DNA of 64,000 nt from DATATV01 sp035551355. GTDB taxonomy: Bacteria; Actinomycetota; Actinomycetes; Mycobacteriales; Pseudonocardiaceae. Both the position numbers and the translations under genes were made by a program. This document shows positions 32,454 to 40,395 of the stretch, piece after piece (position 1 is the first letter of the stretch; every line of letters starts with the position of its first letter). Below the pieces are notes generated by a model. It saw nothing but the letters and a program-made list of their open reading frames with translations. It searched no databases and was not told the origin of the DNA. The stretch is taken from positions 1 to 64,000 of the forward strand of contig DASZNF010000058.1 in the NCBI GenBank assembly GCA_035551355.1. The letters are read 5' to 3'.

Positions 32454-33872
32454 ATGACGTTCGTCGGGCGGCATCGGGAGCTGGCCGCGCTGGCCGGGAC
32501 CCTGGCCGAGATCCGGGCCGGGATCGGCGCCGACCGGCCCGGGCGCTGCCTGATCCTGCACGGCCGGCGACGGATCGGGAAGTCGGCGCTGGTTGAGGAG
32601 TTCCTGCGCCGCGCCGACGTGCCCGGCGTTTTCCACACCGCCGACGCGGGCCCGGGCGGGGACCCGGTGGCCGAGTTCGCGACCGCCGTCGCCGAGTCCA
32701 CGCTGCCGGAGGCGGACGTCTTCGCCGACGCGGTGCCCGGCAACTGGGCGGCGGCGCTGCGGCAGCTCGCCGGCATCCTGCCCGATGACCAGCCCAGCGT
32801 GCTGGTCATCGACGAACTGCCCTACCTGATGGACGAGGCGGGCGCGTTCGAGAGTGTGCTGCAGCGCGTCTGGGACCGGGAGCTCTCCCGCAGACCGGTG
32901 CTGCTCCTGCTGATCGGCTCCGACCTGGCCATGATGGCCGCGCTGAACTCCCACGGCAGGCCGTTCCACCAGCGCGGCATGGCCATGCCGATCGGGCCGT
33001 TGAATCCGGCCGACGTGGCCGCCATGACCGGCCTGGAGCCCGCGTCGGCCATCGACGCGGCGCTGGTCACCGGCGGCCTGCCGATCGTGTGTTCCCGTTG
33101 GCGCGCCGGGGAATCCGTGCGCGCGTTCCTGGTCCGGGAACTGGCCAACCCGGTCAGCCCGCTGCTGGTGTCCGCGCAGCTGTCGCTGGCCGCCGAGTTT
33201 CCCGAGCACACCCAGGCCCGCGCGGTGCTCACCGCGATCGGCGCGGGCGAACGGACCTTCACCAACATCGCGCGGGCCGCGGGCGGCATCGCCCACTCCA
33301 CCCTCAGCCGGGCGCTGGAGTTGTTGATCAGCAAGGGAATCGTGGCCGGCGAGCTACCGCTGAGCACCGAGCCGAGCAAGGAGCGCCGGTACCGGATCAC
33401 CGATGCCTATCTGCGGTTCTGGCTGGCCTTCCTGGGGCCGCATCTGGCCGAGATCGACCGGATGCGCTCGGATCTCACCCTGGCCCGGATCGAGGCGCGC
33501 TGGACCACCTGGCGCGGCCGCGCGGTCGAGCCGCTGGTGCGCGAATCGCTGGCCCGGCTGCTGCCCGCGCGCGGCATCCCGGTCGCGCCCGCGGTGGGCG
33601 GCTACTGGACCCGGAGCAACGACGTGGAGATCGACATCGTCGGCGCGGACCGGGCGCCGGTGGCCAACCGGCTGCTGTTCCTCGGTTCCGTCAAATGGCT
33701 GGAGCACAGCGCGTTCGATCAGCACGATCTGGTTGCCCTGCAACGACATCGCGACCGGATCAGCACCGAGCCGGTGCCACTGCTTGCGGTGTCCCGGTCC
33801 GGGGTCGGCACCCGGAAGCTGGATGCCGCGTTCGGCCCGGCCGACCTGCTGACCGCCTGGCCGGCCGGGTGA
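32454..33872 (+). CDS. AAA ATPase with DUF234-type C-terminus
   Basis: 472 residues. ATPase domain: VGRHRELAAL at the start, Walker A GRRRIGKSALVEEF (about 42-55), Walker B SVLVIDELPYLMDE (about 110-123) and a sensor strand LLLLIGSDLAMM. A winged-helix segment (FTNIARAAGGIAHSTLSRALELLISKGIV) follows. The C-terminal DUF234-like domain has RYRITDAYLRFWLAFLGP and the PD-(D/E)xK-like NDVEIDIVGAD. ATG 32454 (MTFVGRHREL) is preferred to GTG 32430 by family form. No partner gene is adjacent. The upstream 100 bases are AT-rich compared with the window, suggesting an acquired gene. Function of this family is not established. Confidence 0.8.
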   Translation: MTFVGRHRELAALAGTLAEIRAGIGADRPGRCLILHGRRRIGKSALVEEFLRRADVPGVFHTADAGPGGDPVAEFATAVAESTLPEADVFADAVPGNWAAALRQLAGILPDDQPSVLVIDELPYLMDEAGAFESVLQRVWDRELSRRPVLLLLIGSDLAMMAALNSHGRPFHQRGMAMPIGPLNPADVAAMTGLEPASAIDAALVTGGLPIVCSRWRAGESVRAFLVRELANPVSPLLVSAQLSLAAEFPEHTQARAVLTAIGAGERTFTNIARAAGGIAHSTLSRALELLISKGIVAGELPLSTEPSKERRYRITDAYLRFWLAFLGPHLAEIDRMRSDLTLARIEARWTTWRGRAVEPLVRESLARLLPARGIPVAPAVGGYWTRSNDVEIDIVGADRAPVANRLLFLGSVKWLEHSAFDQHDLVALQRHRDRISTEPVPLLAVSRSGVGTRKLDAAFGPADLLTAWPAG

Positions 33873-33927
33873 CGCTTCGGCCCGGTTGTCGCCGATGCTG
33901 AGAAAGACCCGGGGCCTTGTGACCCGG

Positions 33928-34632
33928 TCAGGGGAGGGTGTGTGTGGTGCGCTCGGTTTCCGCGCGGGCGGCCAGTTTCGTCTGGTCGGGGTGGGCGCAC
34001 TGGACCAGGGCCGCGCCCGAGGACAGCACGGACAGCAGGCCGGTCAGCACTGCATCCGGATCCGCCCAGTCCATTGTGGACATGATTCGGGAGTCGGCGG
34101 TGAAGTTGTGGTGGGCGGCGCGGGTCTGGGCCTCGGCGATGGCGTGGTCGACGGTGTAGTCGGCCAGGGCCAGGGTGTCGCCGGAAACCGGCTGCCAGGG
34201 CTGGAAATCGTCGCCGAACACGCGGATTTCGTTGAGATAGTCAAGGATTCCGGCCGGCGGTTCGCCGGTCAGACCGCGGCCCAGCGGGTCCAGCGCCACC
34301 GCGGCGACCAGCTCCGCGCCCTCGGCTTTTGCTTCCGGCGCAACGAAAGCGACCGCCGCACCGGCCGGTTCGGTGACCACCCGGGCTCCGCACCACCACG
34401 CGCCCAGCAGCACGCCGACGGTCTGCCAGTGCGCGGGCAGCGCCACCGACACCGGCATCCCCGGCTCCACATCGCACTCGTCGCGCAGCCAGTTCGCCGT
34501 CTTGGCCGCCCAGTTCGCCACGGTCGCCCGGGACAGCTCGACCCGGCTGCCGTCCGCGTCGTCGTACTGGGTGATCAGCGGCCGGGCGGGCAGGCCCAGC
34601 AGCGGGCGGAACAGTTTCTCGGTCAGGCTCAC
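33928..34632 (-). CDS. TIGR03089-family protein (Rv3268-like)
   Basis: 234 residues resembling the N-terminal part of AMP-forming acyl-CoA synthetases (ELSRATVANWAAKTANWL, then GVLLGAWWCGARVV). The P-loop and adenylation motifs further on are absent, so the protein is probably not an active ligase. This short form is an actinobacterial family (TIGR03089), and in mycobacteria it also adjoins the LCP gene. GTG start; CACACT, a weak -10 variant, lies 7 bases upstream. Role unknown. It converges with the AAA ATPase. Confidence 0.82.
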   Translation of the reverse strand: MSLTEKLFRPLLGLPARPLITQYDDADGSRVELSRATVANWAAKTANWLRDECDVEPGMPVSVALPAHWQTVGVLLGAWWCGARVVTEPAGAAVAFVAPEAKAEGAELVAAVALDPLGRGLTGEPPAGILDYLNEIRVFGDDFQPWQPVSGDTLALADYTVDHAIAEAQTRAAHHNFTADSRIMSTMDWADPDAVLTGLLSVLSSGAALVQCAHPDQTKLAARAETERTTHTLP

Positions 34633-34685
34633 GCCGTCCAGTGTGCCTCAGGCGGCTTCGCCCACGCAGAACGCACTCGGCCGGC

Positions 34686-36197
34686 TCAGTCCACGCAGCG
34701 CGTGCCGTCGACGGTCACCGGCGCGGTCGGCTCGTTGGCCGCTCCGGCCGGAGCGGCCGGGGCGGTGGCGGCGGGCGCGGACGTGGGCGCGGCGGGCACC
34801 GGGCTGGTGTGCGGCGCGGTCGCGGGCGTGGAGGTCGCCGGGGTGGCCGAGCCGACCAGGCTGGCCACGAACTGGTGAACCTGGTTGAGGTCCACGCTCA
34901 CGATGCTCTGCCCGCTGGGGCTGCGCGCGTTCGTGTTGGTCACCGGGATGGTGACGAATTCCACGTTCCCGGACACCAGGCTCTGCGCCTGCTCGATCAA
35001 CGTGAGCAGATCCAGCCCGGGATCGGTGACCAGCGACTTGTGCACCGTGTCCATCAGCCCGGCCAGCGCCGAGGGGTTGGCCAGCACCCCGGCGGAGAGC
35101 ATTTTCTTGGCCGCGGCGGCCAGGAACACCTGCTGGCGCACGATCCGGTCCAGGTCGCCGTCGGGCAGGTTTTCCCGCTGCCGCACGAAGGACAGCGCGT
35201 CCGCCCCGGAGATCAGGTGCTCGCCGGCCGAGAAGTTCGACCCGGAGTCCTTGTCCGAGGTGGCGTGCTTCAGGCACACCGGCACCCCGCCGATCGCCTT
35301 GCTCAGCAGGTAGAACCCGTACAGGTTGACCTCGGCGTAGTGGTCGATGCGGATCCCGGTCAGGTTCTGCACCGTCTCGATCAGCGCCTCCTGGCCGGCC
35401 TGGCCGCCCTGCGCCTCGATGTCGTGCTGACTCATGCCGGAACCGGCCAGCGCCGAATCCTTGCGTGCCTTGGACAGCCCGTACGCGGAATTGATCTTGT
35501 TCGGGCCGATGCCCGGGATGTTCACGTAGGTGTCGCGCGGAATCGAGACGGCGTAAGCCTTTCCGCCGTTCTTGGGCACCCGCAGGATCATGATCGTGTC
35601 GGTGTTCACCCCGGCGTCCCACTGGGTGCGCAGCTGGGTGAGCACGCTGGTGGGCAACTCGTTGCCCTGGGCGTCGGTGCGGCTGTCGCTGCCCACCAAC
35701 AGGATGTCGGTGGCCCCGTCGTCGGCCGGCGGCGCCGGGGCGGTGCTGGCTCCGATGTCGTCCTGCCCGCTGTTGACCGCGGACAGCGCGTCGGTGGTGT
35801 TGGTGTTGGCCTTGAACTGCTCCAGGGTGAACCAGGCGACGCCGGTGGCCACCAGGGCCAGCGCGGACACCACGGCCACCACCGTGCGACCCAGGATCAC
35901 CCCGCCGCGCTTTCGCCGCTGGACCGGCACCACCTCGGTCGGCGCATCGTCGTCCTCGATCGCGGCGGAATCGGGCGTGGCGGAATCCGGCCTGGCGGAA
36001 TCGGGCGACGCGGAATCCGGTTCGGCGGGCCCGGCGGCGGCGTCCCCGGCCGCGGCCGAGTCGATTGCGGCCGAGCCGGTTGCGACCGAGCCGACCGCGG
36101 TGGGGTCGGTCGTGGCGGGTTCGGGTTCGGGCTCGCCGGGTGGATTGTTGTCGGCGAACCAGTCGACGTGCTCCGGCCGTTGTTCGTCCTCGTCCAC
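34686..36197 (-). CDS. LytR-CpsA-Psr (LCP) family ligase, first paralogue
   Basis: 503 residues. An acidic Ala/Ser-rich cytoplasmic N-terminus with repeated AxPDSAx units (about 20-85), then RRKRGG and one membrane span (about 98-120). The extracellular LCP domain has DILLVGSDSRTD, TIMILRVPKNGGKAYAVSIPRDTYV and NLTGIRIDHYAEVN, with the conserved Arg and Asp residues. A Thr/Pro/Ala-rich C-tail ends in DGTRCVD. LCP enzymes transfer polysaccharide from a polyprenyl carrier to peptidoglycan, in this group arabinogalactan. GTG start with GGGGAGGG 7 bases upstream. It lies directly after a second LCP gene. Homologous position to Rv3267. Confidence 0.93.
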   Translation of the reverse strand: MDEDEQRPEHVDWFADNNPPGEPEPEPATTDPTAVGSVATGSAAIDSAAAGDAAAGPAEPDSASPDSARPDSATPDSAAIEDDDAPTEVVPVQRRKRGGVILGRTVVAVVSALALVATGVAWFTLEQFKANTNTTDALSAVNSGQDDIGASTAPAPPADDGATDILLVGSDSRTDAQGNELPTSVLTQLRTQWDAGVNTDTIMILRVPKNGGKAYAVSIPRDTYVNIPGIGPNKINSAYGLSKARKDSALAGSGMSQHDIEAQGGQAGQEALIETVQNLTGIRIDHYAEVNLYGFYLLSKAIGGVPVCLKHATSDKDSGSNFSAGEHLISGADALSFVRQRENLPDGDLDRIVRQQVFLAAAAKKMLSAGVLANPSALAGLMDTVHKSLVTDPGLDLLTLIEQAQSLVSGNVEFVTIPVTNTNARSPSGQSIVSVDLNQVHQFVASLVGSATPATSTPATAPHTSPVPAAPTSAPAATAPAAPAGAANEPTAPVTVDGTRCVD

Positions 36198-36258
36198 CCT
36201 TGTGCCCTCCCCTTGCGGTCCCGGTGACCAGGCTATCGTGGCCCGCCCGGTTCCCGGG

Positions 36259-37665
36259 TCAGTTCACACAGGGTGTCCCATCTGCGGTGATCACCTGACT
36301 GCCGTCGGCGGTGGTGTCGGTGGTGTCCGACCCGTTCGTGTCCGTCGGGCCGGTCGAACCGATCGCGCCGGAGCCGGTGCTGGGCGTGGTCGGGTCGGCC
36401 GCGGTGTCGGTCGGCGTCGTGGCGCCGGGCGTGTCGGCGCTGCTGGTAGCCCCCGCGGGGGTGACGCCGTCGGTCATCAGTTCGCGCACGAACTGCGCGA
36501 CCTTGCTCTGACTCACCTCCAGCATGTCCGCGCCGCCTACGGTGATGCCGCCGCCGGTGGGGATGGTGAGGAACTGCACCGCGCCGCTGGACAGGCCCTG
36601 CATCTCCTGCGCGAAGGTGAAGATGTCCCAGCCGGAGCTGATGGTCACCGCGCTCTGCACCGCGCTGATCAGACCGTCCAAACGCGACGGACTGGCCAGC
36701 GTTCCGGCGGAGAGGATCTGTTTCGCCAGTGCGCCAAGGAAAACCTGCTGCCGCACGATCCGGTCCAGGTCGCCACCGGGCAGGTCGTGCCGCTCGCGCA
36801 CGAAGTTCAGTGCCTGCACTCCGCTGACGGTCTGCTCGCCGGCCGGGAAGTGGGCGTGCGTCTGGTCGTCGTAGGTGGCCGCCTTCAGACACACCTGCAC
36901 CCCGCCGACCGCCTCGGAGAGCTGGTAGAACCCGTACAGGTTGACTTCGGCGTAGCGGTTGATGGTCACCGCGTCGCCGATCAGGTTCTCGATGGTGGCC
37001 ACCAGGTTCTGTCGGCCCGACTCCTTGGCCTGCACCTCGATCTGTGCCGCGTCGGTGTGGCCCTGCGCGCGCAGCTGGTTCTTCTCGGCGTTGTAGGCGT
37101 AGGCGAACGCGGAGTTCAGCCGGTGTTTGCCGTAGCCGCCGGCGATCTGCACGTAGGAGTCGCGCGGGAAGGAGATCGCGGTCGCCTGGCCGCCGCCGGC
37201 CGGGATGTGCACCAGGATCATCGTGTCGGTGTTCATCTCGCCGGTGTCCGGGCCGGCGTTGAGCATGGTGAAATCGCTGGCGGGCAACGGGTTTCCGTGC
37301 GCGTCGGTGCGGCTGTCCATGCCGACCAGCAGGATGTTCTGGTCGGTGGTGAGGGTCGGTGCGGTCAGGCCGGCGCCTGCGCCGTCGGTGGGCTGGCTGC
37401 CCGCGGTGTCGAACACATTGGTGGTGGCGATCCCGTTGTTGAGGTACTGCGCGCCGCGCCACGCGTAGCCCGATCCGGCCAGCACGGTGACCGACATGAT
37501 CACCAGCGCGGTGCGGCCCGCCCCCCGGAAGACCTTGCCCAGTAACGACGATCGCTGCTGGGGCACCACCGGATCGAGCACCTCGGTCGGCGCTTCCAAC
37601 TCGGCTGGTCCGACCACTTCGGTCGGCTCCTCGCGTGCGTCATCGTCAGTCGTGTCGACGTCCAC
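36259..37665 (-). CDS. LytR-CpsA-Psr (LCP) family ligase, second paralogue
   Basis: 468 residues with the same plan as its neighbour: acidic N-terminus (EEPTEVVGPAELEAPTEV), membrane span at about 50-70, LCP domain with NILLVGMDSRTD, TMILVHIPAGGGQATAISFPRDSYVQI and NLIGDAVTINRYAEVNLYGFYQL, then a Thr/Asp-rich tail ending ITADGTPCVN. GTG start with GGAGG 9 bases upstream. The 61-base gap and similar ends (GTRCVD / GTPCVN) point to a tandem duplication. Both could attach cell-wall glycans; division of labour between them is unknown. Divergent from rmlD. Confidence 0.93.
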   Translation of the reverse strand: MDVDTTDDDAREEPTEVVGPAELEAPTEVLDPVVPQQRSSLLGKVFRGAGRTALVIMSVTVLAGSGYAWRGAQYLNNGIATTNVFDTAGSQPTDGAGAGLTAPTLTTDQNILLVGMDSRTDAHGNPLPASDFTMLNAGPDTGEMNTDTMILVHIPAGGGQATAISFPRDSYVQIAGGYGKHRLNSAFAYAYNAEKNQLRAQGHTDAAQIEVQAKESGRQNLVATIENLIGDAVTINRYAEVNLYGFYQLSEAVGGVQVCLKAATYDDQTHAHFPAGEQTVSGVQALNFVRERHDLPGGDLDRIVRQQVFLGALAKQILSAGTLASPSRLDGLISAVQSAVTISSGWDIFTFAQEMQGLSSGAVQFLTIPTGGGITVGGADMLEVSQSKVAQFVRELMTDGVTPAGATSSADTPGATTPTDTAADPTTPSTGSGAIGSTGPTDTNGSDTTDTTADGSQVITADGTPCVN

Positions 37666-37798
37666 CCCGACTTACCTCCACGGCCCCAAAAGATCCCACC
37701 TGATCTCACTGGTTAATACGTATGGCAACGTCGGGAGGTTGCGTCAAACGTGTAAAACTTCAGTTTCGACGAGGACTTCGCGGACGAACGGGGCAGGA

Positions 37799-38728
37799 AT
37801 GCGGGCAAACAGGGCGAACTCGGAGCGGCTGGCGCTGCTGGTTCCGGGTGGCCGCGGGCAGTTGGGCGCGGACCTGGCCACCGCCGGTACCCGGTTCGGC
37901 ACGGTGCGTGCCCCCGGTTCGGCCGAACTCGACATCACCGATGCCGCCGCGCTGGATGCCGCGATCGTCGAACTGGTCGAACAAGCCCGGGCGGACCAGG
38001 CCTCTCCGGTGGTCTGCAACGCGGCCGCATACACCGCGGTGGACGCGGCCGAGTCCGATGTGGATGCGGCCGAGGCGGTCAACGCGACCGGGCCGGGACT
38101 GCTGGCCGCGGCCTGCGCCCGCCACGGCGTGCCGCTACTGCACGTGTCCACCGACTACGTCTTCCCCGGCGACGCCGACCGCCCGTACGAGCCGTCCGAC
38201 CCGACCGGGCCCCGCTCGGTGTACGGGCGCACCAAGCTGGCCGGGGAGTCGGCGGTGCTGGCCGGGGCGCCGCGGTCCTGGGTGGTGCGCACCGCCTGGG
38301 TGTACGGCGCGACCGGCGGCAACTTCGTGAAAACCATGGCGCGACTGGAAAAAGACCGGCCGGAGCTGTCCGTTGTGGACGATCAGCACGGGTCGCCGAC
38401 CTGGTCGTCCGATCTGGCCGGCGGGCTGCTGGAACTGGCCGGGGCGGTGGCCGGCGGGGACGGGCCGGGGCAGCGGGTACTGCACTGCACCAACGCCGAG
38501 CAGACCACCTGGTTCGGCCTGGCCCGGGCGGTGTTCGTCGAACTGGGCGCCGATCCGGAACGGGTGAAACCCTGTACCACCAAGGACTTTCCGCGCCCGG
38601 CGCCGCGCCCGGCCTACTCGGTGCTGTCCGGCGCGGCGTGGCGGGCGGCCGGGTTGACCCCGCTGCGCCCGTGGCGCGCCGCATTGACCGAATTCCTCAC
38701 CCGGAATCGGGATATGCTCGCCTCCTGA
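37799..38728 (+). CDS. rmlD: dTDP-4-dehydrorhamnose reductase
   Basis: Last step of dTDP-L-rhamnose synthesis, the donor for the arabinogalactan linker made by WbbL further on. 309 residues: NAD(P)-binding VPGGRGQLGADL near the N-terminus, NAAAYTAVDAAE, VSTDYVFPGDADRPY, and the catalytic Tyr-x-x-x-Lys in SVYGRTKLAGE. ATG 37799 follows GGGGCAGG closely; the first ten residues are not conserved, so a slightly later start is possible. No rmlA, rmlB or rmlC is in the window. Same order as Rv3266c relative to the LCP gene. Confidence 0.92.
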   Translation: MRANRANSERLALLVPGGRGQLGADLATAGTRFGTVRAPGSAELDITDAAALDAAIVELVEQARADQASPVVCNAAAYTAVDAAESDVDAAEAVNATGPGLLAAACARHGVPLLHVSTDYVFPGDADRPYEPSDPTGPRSVYGRTKLAGESAVLAGAPRSWVVRTAWVYGATGGNFVKTMARLEKDRPELSVVDDQHGSPTWSSDLAGGLLELAGAVAGGDGPGQRVLHCTNAEQTTWFGLARAVFVELGADPERVKPCTTKDFPRPAPRPAYSVLSGAAWRAAGLTPLRPWRAALTEFLTRNRDMLAS

Positions 38729-38745
38729 ACTCCGGGAGGCAGCCC

Positions 38746-39282
38746 ATGGCGTCTGAGGAAGTCCGGACGGTGGCGGTGCGCCGCCACGTCATCGACACCG
38801 ATTCGCCGTTCGCCGAGGTGCTCGACGGCCTCTATGCTGGTATCGGCCAGCCGGATCTCCCGGCGTTGTTCGCCAAGATGGCGGCCAGTACCACGTACGC
38901 GGAATACCGCGAGCTGATCGCCGAAGCGGCCGGTGGTTCCGGCCTGCTGCGTTTCCTGCACCTCGACCAGGGCGCGGCGCTGGCCAAGGACCCGGATCCG
39001 GGTGAGCAGGCCGGCCGGAAGCTGGTCCGGATCCTCGCCGGCAATCCGGTCACCATGACCAGGATGACCCGGCACGTGCCCGGGATCGGTTCCTACGTGC
39101 CGGTCACCATCCTGGTCGAGGAACGGGCCGGCGGCGGCACTCGCGTCTCCTACGACACGGTGGCCAGCTCGATCGCCCACCACGAGAACGCGGACGCGTC
39201 GGCGGTGGCCGACCGGCTCGACGCCAAGGTGCTCGACCTGGTGCGCCGCGCGACCGGTGTGACCGAAGCGCGACCGGTGTGA
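38746..39282 (+). CDS. DUF302-like small protein
   Basis: 178 residues, cytoplasmic, with the DUF302 pattern: TVAVRRHVIDTDSPFAEVLDG at the start, GLLRFLHLDQGAALAK, LAGNPVTMTRMTRHVPGIGSYVPV, and RVSYDTVASSIAHHEN. The ATG has GGGAGG 7 bases upstream and lies 17 bases after rmlD, so the two are probably one transcript. DUF302 proteins have no agreed function; the fold suggests ligand binding. The last codons lie inside a 20-base direct repeat. Confidence 0.72.
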   Translation: MASEEVRTVAVRRHVIDTDSPFAEVLDGLYAGIGQPDLPALFAKMAASTTYAEYRELIAEAAGGSGLLRFLHLDQGAALAKDPDPGEQAGRKLVRILAGNPVTMTRMTRHVPGIGSYVPVTILVEERAGGGTRVSYDTVASSIAHHENADASAVADRLDAKVLDLVRRATGVTEARPV

Positions 39283-39297
39283 CCGGTGTGACCGAAG
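39249..39297. repeat. Direct repeat across the 3' end of the DUF302 gene
   Basis: CGCGACCGGTGTGACCGAAG occurs at 39249-39268 and again, with a 9-base internal expansion, at 39269-39297. The second copy contains the stop codon. Confidence 0.85.
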
Positions 39298-39312
39298 GCT
39301 GAGGGCTCAGCC
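39297..39312. terminator. Short hairpin between converging DUF302 and glycosyltransferase genes
   Basis: GGCTGA and TCAGCC pair around GGGC. The right arm includes the stop codon of the minus-strand gene. It may end both converging transcripts. Confidence 0.35.
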
Positions 39313-40395
39313 GCTCACCAGTCGGTAGGCGTCGACCGTGGTTTCCGCGCAGCGGCGCCAGGTGAAGCCGGAGGCGTGTCCGCGCCGCGCGGCCAGCACC
39401 TCGGATGCGGGCGGCGACTCCAGCGCGTGCGTCAGCGCGGCGGCCAGCGCCTCCGGATCGCCGTAGGGCACCAGGCTGGCCTGGTCGCCGGCCACCTCAC
39501 GCAGCGCGGGCACGTCCGAGCAGACCACGGGCACGTTGCAGGCCAACGCTTCCAGCACCGGCAACCCGAATCCCTCGTCCCGGGAGGGCAGCACGACCGT
39601 GGCCGCGCCTGCCACCACGCTGCGCAGATCGACCTCGGGCAGGTATCCGGTGCGCACCGTACGACCGTCCATACCGGACGGTCCCGGTCCGGTCAGCACC
39701 AGCGGCGGCAGGCTGGGTGTGGAGGCGTGTGCCTTGCGCAGGAAATCCAGTCCCTTGCGCGGCCCGTCCGCGCCGACGAACAACAGATACTCGGCGGGCA
39801 GGTTCAACCGGGCGCGGAGTTCGTCGCTGGGCGGGTGGGCGGCGAACCAGGCCGGGTCCACGCCCAGCGGGGTCACCATCACCCGGTCCTCGGGCACGCC
39901 GAGCCGTTCGCGCACCGCGTCGGCGACCGCCCGGGTCGGCGTGCACACCACCCCGGCGCGCTGCGCGGACCGGCGCACCAGAGTGGGCAGCTCGCGGTCG
40001 CCGGGCGGCAGTTCCTCCGGCGCGTCAAGGAAAGCCAGGTCGTGGATGGTCAGCACGCCACCCGCGTGCAGGGCCACCGGCAGCACGAAGTTGGTGCCGT
40101 GCACCACATCGGAGAATCCGGCGATAAGTTCCACCGGCGGGAACGAGGAGCGCAACCAGCACTGTCGCAACAGATTCGCCGAACACGGCAGTCCGCGGGC
40201 CCACACTCCGTGTGGCAGCACCGAGCGCAACGCCCGCCAGCCGCGCAACGTGAACGCCACCGCGCGAATGTCCACATCGGACCGGGAGGCGAGTTCCTCG
40301 GCCAGGGCCGCGGTGTAGCGGCCGACGCCGGTGCGTTGCCCGAGTAGCGGCGTGCCGTCGATGAGCACCCGCAGCCGGCGGGGGCTACGCACCAT
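39307..40395 (-). CDS. Glycosyltransferase family 4
   Basis: 362 residues, GT-B fold. N-terminal domain: VLIDGTPLLGQRTGVGRYTAALAEEL, HGTNFVLP and LTIHDLAFL. C-terminal nucleotide-sugar domain: YLLFVGADGPRKGLDFL and the E-x7-E motif region LPSRDEGFGLPVLEALACNVPVV. No membrane span. ATG 40395 (or GTG 40392) overlaps the end of the GT2-GT4 gene by about 10 bases, indicating coupled translation. Sugar and acceptor unknown. The mannose pathway genes at the right of the window make GDP-mannose a possible donor, which is inference. Confidence 0.9.
   Translation of the reverse strand: MVRSPRRLRVLIDGTPLLGQRTGVGRYTAALAEELASRSDVDIRAVAFTLRGWRALRSVLPHGVWARGLPCSANLLRQCWLRSSFPPVELIAGFSDVVHGTNFVLPVALHAGGVLTIHDLAFLDAPEELPPGDRELPTLVRRSAQRAGVVCTPTRAVADAVRERLGVPEDRVMVTPLGVDPAWFAAHPPSDELRARLNLPAEYLLFVGADGPRKGLDFLRKAHASTPSLPPLVLTGPGPSGMDGRTVRTGYLPEVDLRSVVAGAATVVLPSRDEGFGLPVLEALACNVPVVCSDVPALREVAGDQASLVPYGDPEALAAALTHALESPPASEVLAARRGHASGFTWRRCAETTVDAYRLVSG

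Noticed and set aside
33928..34632. Truncated acyl-CoA synthetase pseudogene
   Set aside because: The short length is normal for the TIGR03089 family, the frame is intact, and the gene keeps its conserved place beside an LCP gene.
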